In this document: one piece after another, positions 55,448 to 64,000 of the stretch | Layout of the letters: the number at the start of each line of letters is the position of its first letter | Position numbering within the stretch: the first letter of the stretch is position 1 | Source: Cololabis saira | Lineage: Eukaryota; Chordata; Actinopteri; Beloniformes; Belonidae | Assembly: GCF_033807715.1 (NCBI RefSeq) | Contig: NC_084599.1 | Location: 434,001-498,000, forward strand | Direction: 5' to 3' | DNA: 64,000 nt | The notes under the pieces: generated by a model | The model's input: the letters and a program-made list of their open reading frames with translations, nothing else | What the model was told of the DNA's origin: nothing | Databases searched by the model: none | Translations under genes and position numbers: made by a program

Positions 55448-58443
55448 TGCGCAATAACATTATAGAGTCCCTGAGCTCTGGCATCATCTGACCTTTATCT
55501 TCCCCTCTGGCAGCAGGCTTCTTCTTTTTTTCTAAGAAAGATCGCGGCCATAGACGTTGTACTGATCTGTAAAAGTGTTCAGTTTTTGTTCATTATTATT
55601 TAGTTAAACCAAATTAGATTATCCCTGTTTTTTGGCTCCATCTAGTGTTTTTTGTTGGACACAGTAATCGTAAAGTCATGTGACTTCCCATGAGCCTCTT
55701 AATGAGGAAGTCAGGTGTATTGAAGAACCATGCCTCTTTTGAAGAAGAATCCATGCTCCTGTTGTCTGCGTTGTGTCCAGCTCTGATCTGCTAACATCCT
55801 TTGCCTTATGGTGCATTGTTGGTATGTAAATGTGTAGCAGTATTTTATCTACAGTTTGCAATAATTATTTGTAAGAATTTAGTCATCCTATTTGTATTTT
55901 CTACGATCTTCTGAATAAACTGTGAAAGTATACTAGAGGCATCTGTGTTAGTCTATATGATGATACACATTTCATGTTAAGAAGTGTACAATGTTATTTC
56001 ATGACGGTTAGTATAAGTTACTGAGATATGTGTGTTGGTTGAATTCATGGCATAGCTACACTCTGTAATAAATAATAGTATAAATAGTAATACATATGTG
56101 GAATATATAAATACTGATAGATGTGTTAAAAATATATATCCTTGCTTAGTGATTGTTAAAATGTATGCCTGTATAGGATGTTAAATTAGTACAATATATT
56201 GTAACCATAGTAGGCAAACGTTTAATGCACAATCTTGTGTTATTTGTTCACAGTTTCACACCAATCTTTCACCAATAAACCTGTGGACTAAAGCCTGTCT
56301 TCAGAGTCTTGATGGAGGAGAGGAGTTTAGCTGGCTGCCAATGATACAGCTCTAAGGGCAGCACAGACGTTGTATTGATTATCGCGGGCCGAACAACATC
56401 ACAGTTAAGAACAAGTACCCTCTTCCCCTTATCAGCTCCACACTCGAGCCCCTTACGCACGCCAGAGTGTTCACTAAGCTCGACCTCCGAAACGCCTATT
56501 ACCTAGTCAGAATCAGATAAGGCAACGAATGAAAAACGGCCTTTAACACTTCAAGTATTTGGTTATGCCGTTCGGGCTTTCCAATACCCTGTACGTTTTC
56601 CAAGCCCTTGTGAATGACGTACTGAAAGACATGCTCAACATCTTTGTGGTGTACCTGGACGACATCCTCATCTTTTCCACATCCTTGGATGAACATCGTC
56701 AGCATGTCCGCCTTGTTCTTCAGTGGCTGTTGGAGAACTGCCTGTATGTCAAGGTTGAAAAGTGCGTTTTTCACTCTGACTCAGTTACCTACCTGGGAAA
56801 CATCGTGGAGGAGGGTTAGACGCGTGTAGATCCTGCTAAGGTTAAGGCAATGGAGGAGTGGCCACGTCCCAACGACCGGACTCAGCTAGGACAGCTAAAA
56901 GGCTTAATCCAGACAGGCCCGCTGAGCCCTATTCTTCAGTCCATTTGATTTCACTCTCACTTACCACCTGGGCTCCATCAGGGCAGATGCTCTTTTTTGT
57001 CTGACTGTTAAGGGACTCCCTGAGGACCAAGTGGGGCCGAGCACCACCCCCCCCCCCCCCCCCCCCCCCCCACTCAAATCGTGGGTGTAGTCACCTGGCC
57101 TATCGAGTCAGTGGTAAGGCAGGCACAGGGGACCCAGCCTGATCCAAGCGGTGGACCTCCGGACAGGCTTTTCATTCCCACTTCTGTCCACCCACAGGAG
57201 CTGGAGTGGGGCCATTCCAGTTGTGTTGCCGGTCACCCTGAGGAACTCCGTACTGCAAGGTTCATGGTTCATCAGCCGCTGGTTCTGATGGCCCTCCCTG
57301 GTCAAGGATGTTAAGGAGTTTGTGGTGGCCTGCACCGTCTGTGCTCGAAGCAAGGCATCCCATCGCCCTTCAGCGGGTCTACTACAACCCCTCCCAGTTT
57401 CCAGTAGGTCCTGGTCCCACATTGGTATGGACTTTGATACGGGACTCCCAGGGTCTCAGGGCTACGATACCATCCTTATGGTGGTTGACCGGTTCTTTAA
57501 GGCAGTCCACTATGTTCTTCTCCCCAAGCTTCCTTCTGCAGCAGAGACTGCTGACCTCCTCACCCTCCATGTTGTTCGCCTGCACGGAATCCCCTCTGAC
57601 ATTGTGTTTGACCGTGGTCTCCAATTCGTCTCAAAGGTGTGGCAGGATTTTTTTAGAGGAATTTGGGGCCACAGCCAGCCTATCCTCAGGCCATCACCCA
57701 CAGACTAATGGGCAAACAGAGCGTGCTAATCAGGTACTCAAGGCAATCCTGCATTGTGTCACCGCCAACAACCCTTCAACCTGGTCCAGATACCTGCCCT
57801 GGGTGGAATACTCCCTCGGCCACTGGTATGTCCCCTTTCCTATGCTCTCTGGGCTATCAACCCCCTCTGTTTCCCCAACAAGAGCTGGAGATGGCAGTCC
57901 CATCCACCAGGGACCATCTCCGCCGGTGTAGACGTGTCTGGAGGGCCGCCCGGGCTGCGCTGCTACGTGCCACCACTCAGACTCAGTGTGGGGCCAATCG
58001 ATAGATGAGTGCTCCTGTCTACCAGCCTGGCCAGAAGGTGTAGCTGTTGGCTCGAGACCTGCCCCTCGAGACTTCCCAGACCTCATCCCGCAAACGGAAC
58101 CCCAGGTATGTCAACCCCTACTCTGTAGACGTGTCATCAGCCTGGTTTCGGTTCGTCTGATCCTTCCCCCTGCACTCAAAGTTCACCCTGTCTTCCATGT
58201 ATCCGAGCTTAAGCCTGTGGCCACCAGCACCTTGTCACCTACTGTTTCAGTTCCTCAACCTCCTCGGGTCCTGGCAGATGGTGATCTAGTCTGGACGGTT
58301 CGGAAGCTGCTCGCCGTCCGTCGCCGTGGCCGAGGATTTCAGCACTTGGTGGAATGGGAAGGCTATGGCCCCAAAGACCGCAGCTAGGTGCATTCCTCGT
58401 ACCTTTCTGACCCCTCCTTGTTGGAGGATTTCGAGCTCTGAGT
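55441..58443 (+). pseudogene. Sushi-type chromovirus (Ty3/gypsy) pol relic
   Basis: Starts inside RT: GFFFFSKKDRG, resuming after an insertion with [34 protein letters not shown] (first catalytic D) and [18 protein letters not shown], then [12 protein letters not shown] (catalytic YLDD). Most of RNase H is deleted near 56920. Integrase: [11 protein letters not shown] (zinc-binding end), [15 protein letters not shown] and [20 protein letters not shown] (D and D), then after a frameshift [19 protein letters not shown] (E). A chromodomain ends it (LAVRRRGRGFQHLVEWEGYG), which in this group steers integration to chromatin. Gag, protease and the 5' part of RT are missing, and a 25-C run sits at 57047-57071. 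Confidence 0.9.
55567..56364. mobile_element. Unclassified 798-bp insertion in the chromovirus RT
   Basis: AGACGTTGTACTGAT (55552-55566) and AGACGTTGTATTGAT (56365-56379) flank it: a 15-bp duplication with one mismatch, in phase with the RT reading frame. It begins CTGTAAAAGTG, ends GGGCAGCAC, and has AATAAA signals near 55913 and 56274 but no A-tail or coding region. A duplication this long suits target-primed retroposition better than an LTR or DNA element. Confidence 0.65.
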
Positions 58444-58610
58444 ATTTGTTGGCGTATGTGTTGGTTCCAGTGGTGATCAGAGCACCGATTGTCATGAACA
58501 GGATCCTGAGAGAGTTTTCGCTGAAGACAACATAATATCAGATTTTTCTTTTGTCTTGCCAGAAGAGTGCAGCCCTATATAATTCTTGGCATTTAACCCT
58601 GATTGCTGAG
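58444..58610. other. Unassigned, possibly chromovirus 3' region
   Basis: Short stretch between the chromodomain and the hAT insertion. It continues after the hAT (59459) into LINE sequence, so part may be LTR and part LINE leader. Confidence 0.35.
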
Positions 58611-59450
58611 CAGTGGCGGAGCGTGGGTCTCAGTACAGAGGGGGCTGAGCATTCTCGATGGACCTTTTTGATAGTCATTTTAACGTTCAAAAACACCTCA
58701 TCCTACCCATCAAACAACATTTATTTTACTTTACTTTACTTTACTTATTTTACTTTTATTGGGCCAGGCAAGCCTATAGGCATATGCTGCAGAAAGCAGA
58801 GTAAAGTCACAAACTTGTTCAGAAGAACACACACACATAGGCCTGACAGCTGTCAATCACATGGCGCTGAAAACTCAGATAGTCATGGACTGACTCAGTT
58901 CCATCTTTGATACAGCTTAAGCTTAAAAACATAACTGGTCTAAAATTACACAATCTATTTAGATAGATATAAACACAGCGGTCTATAACATCATTTCTGG
59001 CAAGCACATTCAAATAGGCAGGTGGTCAAGGCTACCACAAAATTCTGATAAAGAATTTTTTTATGAAGGTTACACTGACTCACCGATGGCAGTTGACTCT
59101 TCCATAACCCAAAATAATCCAGGTAACGTGGAAAACAGGATAACATTCAAAACATAGTCCTTTTTTAAAGTTTAGTGCTCATCCCCTTCATGGCAGCAAA
59201 CTTGCCGGCAAATATGCTGTAACTGTTACAGCCAATCAGCGTTGGCTCAGAGCCCCGATGCGTTCAGGACAGTTGTAAAGTAAGAATTAGCCTACACTGG
59301 CCGCACAATGCCAATTTTATCATTATTATAGCCTACAATTTACGATTATAGATGAACGTATCACACAAAACGGGGCCCTATCATTGGGCCCTATGAGCTT
59401 GTGGGCCTGGTGGCGACCGCCCCCTTGCCCCCCCTCTGTCTCCGCTACTG
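58611..59450. mobile_element. Non-autonomous hAT element, 840 bp
   Basis: CAGTGGCGGAG and CTCCGCTACTG are inverted ends, and TTGCTGAG flanks both sides (58603-58610 and 59451-59458). It has a (TTTAC)n-like stretch near 58722-58760 and no transposase. The perfect 8-bp duplication shows an intact insertion. Confidence 0.95.
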
Positions 59451-59469
59451 TTGCTGAGGTAAGGGATTG

Positions 59470-60155
59470 TTTCTTTAGTGGGTGTCAGTGCAGCAGAAGC
59501 TGAGGGAGAACAACATGAGGAATGTCTGGGAAGGTGTCAGAACCATCACAGGACACAAAGCAAGAACAAGCACAGAGGGGGGAGGTGTGGAGAGAGCCAA
59601 CGACCTAAACAACTTCTTCAATAGGTCCACTCCACCCCCTCCGTCCCTGCTTTGCTTTGTTGTCTGGTGCCACGCAAACAACCTGCAGCTCAACACCTCA
59701 AAGACTAAGGAACTGGTCCTAGACCAGTTCTGTTAGGAACAGAGGAGGTGGAGGTCGTGCAGACCTATACATATCTTGGGCTGTGGATGGACAACAAGCT
59801 GGACTGGACAAGCAACACGAGGCAGCTGTACAAAAAGGCCCAGAGCAGGATGTACTTCCTGAGGAGGCTAAGATCGTTCAACATCTGCAAGAAGCTCCTG
59901 GGGATGTTTTATCAGTCTGTGGTCGCCAGCGTCCTGTCCTACGCTGTGGTGTGCTGGGGAGGGAGCACATCAAAGGCTGACCTTTCCAGGTTACAGAAGC
60001 TGATCAGGTGCGCCAGGTCCGTGGTTGGCACGAAGCTGGACCCTATGGAGGCAGTGGCAGAGAGGAGAACAGTGCACAAACTCATGGCTATCTTGGACAA
60101 TGCCAGGCACCCTCTGCACACTTGTCATCAGCAGCTAGAGAAGCCGGTTCAGTGA
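59470..60155 (+). pseudogene. Rex-like LINE reverse transcriptase C-terminal part
   Basis: The upstream part (59486-59640) matches the pre-RT region (QQKLRENNMRNVWEGVRTI). It then jumps to NNLQLNTSKTKELVLD, just after the catalytic box, so the core palm domain is deleted. A frameshift near 59736 leads into VVQTYTYLGLWMDNKLDW, KKAQSRMYFLRRLRSFN, VLSYAVVCWGGSTSKADLSR and a C-terminus ending near 60155. Motifs are those of Rex1/CR1-like fish LINEs. Its 3' untranslated region continues past R1 copy H to 61908. Confidence 0.88.
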
Positions 60156-60335
60156 GAGGCTGCTCCTCCCAAAGTGCAGGACAAACAGACTGAGGAACTC
60201 CTTGATCCCCCGTGCCAATCAAACTGTTTAACTCCTCACTGGGGTGAGGAGGGCCAAGAAGAACTGAAGTACAGAAGGACTGTGGGGGGTCAGTCAACCA
60301 GGACAGTGCAATACCTTTTTTTGTTTTTACCTTTA

Positions 60336-61740
60336 TTAGGGCCTGAGCACTGACAGTGCGAAGGCCCTATTGTATCTGTAGGGGATTTTTTTTTATTTTC
60401 CTCGTTCTCATTTTTATTTTTCCAATAAAAGGAGGGCCTTTTTGCCCTCCTAAACATGCCCCAAAAGTCACCAAATTTTGCAAGCAAGCCAGGCCTGGCA
60501 AAATTTTTTATATTTAATGATTTGCCAAAGGGCGTGGCCTAATGGCTCAACAGCGCCCCCTAGAAAACTTTGTGCCTCAAGCCCTACAATATGGTTTGAT
60601 GTATATGCACAAAAATTGGTACACACCTGTATCATGTCGCAACTTAAAGAAAAGTCTCTTGGCGCCATGGCCGAAACGAACCGAAAGTCGGCCATTTTGA
60701 ATTAATCATGTAATTTTGGCACAATTTATGCCATTTCTTCGGCCATTAATGCGGCCCGAACCGTATCGTGCACCCAGGTGTGTTATACATCAAAATGTGC
60801 GTCTCCAGCCTGCAACAACATGCATTACTTTTCTCAGTAAAAAGTGTTACCGTGGCGATGATAGATGACAAAAAGCGCGCCCCCCCCCTTCATCTGATTG
60901 GTCCATATGTGATAGTTTCTACTTTCTGCCATAACTTTTGAATGGTTTCACATAAAGAGGGGTGGGTGGTGTCATCGGACTCGGTTTTGAGTCCTTGAAC
61001 ATAATTGGTGCAAATTAGCCCCGCCCCTTCTTCTGATTGGTCGATATGTGATAGTTCAGATTTTCTGCATTAACTTTTGAATGGTTTGACATAAATAGTA
61101 GTGGATGGTGTCATCGGACTCGGTTTTGAGTCCTTGAACATAATTGCTGCAAATTAGCCCCGCCACTTCTTCTGATTGGTCCATATTTGACAGTCCCTAT
61201 TCTCTGCTATAACTTTTGAATGGTTTGACATAAAGACTCGTGGGTGGTGTCATCGGACTCGGTATTGAGTAATTGACCTTCATTGGCCTTAATTGGCCCC
61301 GCCCCTTATTCTGATTGGTCAATATTTGATAGTCCCTATTTTCTACTATAACTTTTGAATGGTTTGACATAGAGAGTCGTGGGTGGTGTCATCGAACTCG
61401 GTTTTGAGTATTTGACCTTCATTGGCATGAATTAGCAACGCCCCTTTTTCTGATTGGTCGATATTTCATAGATCTGATTTTCTGCAATAACTTTTGAATG
61501 CTTTGACATAAAAACTCGTGGGTGGTGTCATCGGACATGGTTTTGAGTCCTTGAACATAATTGCTGCAAATTAGCCCCGCCCCTTCATCTGATTGGTCGA
61601 TGTGAGAGAGTCGTGGGTGGTGTCATCCGCTAAATGTCCAGGCCTGAAGAATCTACATGCAAGTCATACAAGCGCTTCAACTGCAGCCTGAACGTGCACA
61701 AGGGTGTGAGGACCCGTTCATCGCTGCTTGCAGCTTTAAT
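60336..61740 (-). mobile_element. R1 repeat, copy H (longest, five or more internal units)
   Basis: Starts TTAGGGCCTGAGCACTGACA and ends GCTGCTTGCAGCTTTAAT; 1405 bp. The anchor TAACTTTTG recurs at 60932, 61071, 61210, 61349 and 61488, exactly 139 bp apart each time, although the units differ by many substitutions. Each unit holds GGTGGTGTCATCGGACTCGG and ATTAGCCCCGCCCCTTC-like blocks. It is inserted in the 3' region of the LINE on either side. Confidence 0.95.
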
Positions 61741-61908
61741 TTCTATTTTTATCTTTATTTTAAAATTTTTATCGTTTTATCTTTTTATGGGTGTTTGGCT
61801 ATTGAGGTGTTTGATTTGTAAATCACAGTGCTGTGTAAGTGAGATGGAGATGTCAATTTCCTCAAGGGAACCTCCCAAAGGGATTAATAAAGTCAGCTGA
61901 ATCTGATT
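61741..61908 (+). mobile_element. 3' end of the Rex-like LINE interrupted by R1 copy H
   Basis: T-rich 3' region, then TTTCCTCAAGGGAACCTCCC and AAAGGGATTAATAAAGTC with a CTGAATCTGATT tail. This 3' terminus is typical of Rex1-like fish LINEs, in the same orientation as the reverse transcriptase at 59470-60155. Confidence 0.75.
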
Positions 61909-62535
61909 AAGCATAAAATCAGTTCAATAAGCCACTCTCGTTGAAGTGATCTTGATGTATCATGCTGAGATGTGTTATTTTTTTTCTTTTACCTTTGAAA
62001 CAGACCACAGCTAACCTACTTCACACACATCCTGGTCACAGCTTGAAATATGGTGTGTCTGTGGAAAATAGTGCATATGTTCTACACCTGCACTAGAGGT
62101 TGGATTCTCTAGGGCAGAGGGGGATAGACGCTAAATATGTTATGTAATGGAAAAAAAATCAGAATACTGTTTTTAGTTCAGCATAAACTGCTGTTTTCAG
62201 TAAGGAAGGTACAATGGCTCCTCATCACATCACTGACGACAGAATTTCCTCATACAGTCATTCATATTCTTCACGACGTGCACACCCACACAACAGTTTC
62301 AGTGGCCACTTTAAAAGTGTACGTTTATTACACTGATAAACCATGAATCAGCAATGTTTGTTTATGTCAATGGACCAGAAAGTACTGCTTAGCAAGCATG
62401 TTGTTTGTTTCCAAGGTGGCTCCAAAGAATTATCTCTTTGGTTGAGAGTTGGTTGATCACGGCTCAGTAGCTGCAGTTATATATATATATATTTTTTTTG
62501 TTTTATTTTTTGTTATATTTTTGTATATATGGGCT
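61909..62535. other. No recognisable feature
   Basis: AT-rich sequence; nothing recognised. Confidence 0.4.
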
Positions 62536-63137
<602 letters not shown>

Positions 63138-63139
63138 TT

Positions 63140-64000
63140 AATAAAGAAGATTACTTATCAAAATGAATTATGAAAATTAATCAATCAAAACCGGGCACCA
63201 CCAGACTTATCAGGAAAATAATAACTGAACAGCAAAATCAGTCTCAAGGTAGCTGTTATTCCCTACGTGCCAGCCTGTTGCCAGGGGTGGAGTGACAGAA
63301 TATCAATGAAGGAAGGAGTCTGAGCACATACCTTTGCAACCAGCAGCTGTGACAAATATGTATAAAATAAACACAAACAACTTCTCTCATTCAAATTAAT
63401 AAAATTATTCAGAATGTATTTACACAAGTGTTAAAAGATAATAAAACATAGATAAACCACACATAAACAACAACTAACAGTAAACACAAACTTCAGATCA
63501 TCTACGTGTTTGTGTGGATGTCAACGCATATGTATGTGTGTGCGTCAGTATGTGTGTGTGTGCGTGTGTCAGAACAACGTCACGTGGACCTAAAAGAAAA
63601 TGGCGAACAACGTCACGTCATGTAAGACTTCAAAGAGAGATAGCGGACGCACGGTTTTCAAAACTGCAGGGGAAAGTTTCTTCACCCAGTGGTAACTGAA
63701 AGTATCAGAGGCCTGATGAATACCAACTTGTCCGTGTGGGTTATTAAGGAGGGGAGGAAAACTGGTGTGGTCTCTACCACCCATACCTTTATCGTTCTGC
63801 TGTTTCCCACTCAGTCAGTGTCTGGAGCTGAATCCACGAAACTTGCTCTAAGCTTTTGACGGGAAAACAGGATCACCAACTGCTTCGGTAGTGAGGGAAC
63901 ACGTTATATGGGTCAACCTACACGGGCCCGCAACAATATAATACATGAATGTAACGACCGTCGGTCTGCATGAGAGACAGTTGGCGTGTTACACACTAAT
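63140..64000 (-). mobile_element. Family L LTR-like element, copy 4 (runs off the window)
   Basis: Follows copy 3 (49230-49870) block by block: TACTTATCAAAATGAA, GGGCACCACC, CAGTCTCAA, GAAGGAAGGAGTC, ACAAACAACTTCTCTCATT, a GT-rich run at 63535-63566 and AACAACGTCACGTGG. The inner end is missing at the junction with R1 copy I, and the outer end lies beyond 64000. Confidence 0.8.

Noticed and set aside
57047..57071. 25-C run in the chromovirus as a functional motif
   Set aside because: It lies in a deleted part of the element and is most simply a replication or assembly artefact.
60932..61500. Regularly spaced 139-bp repeats as a CRISPR-like array
   Set aside because: The units are repeats throughout, with no unique spacers, no cas genes and an obvious vertebrate TE context.

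Overview
The window looks like intergenic DNA from a ray-finned (teleost) fish that is almost entirely transposable elements (TEs) nested in one another. I find no complete host gene, rRNA, tRNA or CRISPR array. The teleost call is inference. It rests on the TE mix: an L1/Tx1-like LINE, several Rex/CR1/L2-like LINEs, a Sushi-type chromovirus, a second Ty3/gypsy element, Tc1/mariner, pogo, hAT and PIF/Harbinger elements, and short retroposons with GAATT tails. Every coding stretch I recognise belongs to a TE and is broken by stops, frameshifts, deletions or insertions.

Layout. 1-6.9 kb: TE fragments (hAT transposase end, LINE reverse transcriptase piece, a MITE with an expanded 12-bp array). 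6.9-10.6 kb: a large LTR-like element (TGTTG...CAACA, 4-bp duplication ACAG) carrying a retroposon and a PIF/Harbinger element. 10.6-17.4 kb: mostly unrecognised, with a hairpin-ended repeat fragment and a 48-bp minisatellite. 17.4-21.3 kb: Rex/CR1-like LINE fragments, one split by a 239-bp solo LTR. 21.7-23.4 kb: a second LTR-like copy split by a hAT element. 24.6-26.0 kb: copies of the dispersed repeat family called R1 here. 27-29 kb: fragments. 29.0-43.6 kb: a Tc1 relic split by an L1/Tx1-like LINE, which is itself split by an LTR-like element, two pogo-type elements and a second Harbinger copy. 43.6-49.1 kb: R1 copies, one split by a LINE. 49.2-52.4 kb: the large LTR-like element again, carrying a Harbinger that carries a hAT MITE. 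53-58.5 kb: two opposed Ty3/gypsy relics. 58.6-62 kb: hAT, then a LINE whose 3' region holds the longest R1 copy. 62.5-64 kb: R1 and another LTR-like copy running off the window.

Nothing here works together as a pathway. What can be read is relative insertion order: target-site duplications and rejoinable flanks date many insertions against each other.

The least explained signal is R1 (nine pieces). It has a short hairpin at each end, no clear target-site duplication, and a variable number of internal units at exactly 139-bp spacing (one, two and at least five). That architecture resembles Helitron/Helentron-derived HINE elements, but I cannot assign it. All family assignments come from motifs read by eye; no database search was run.
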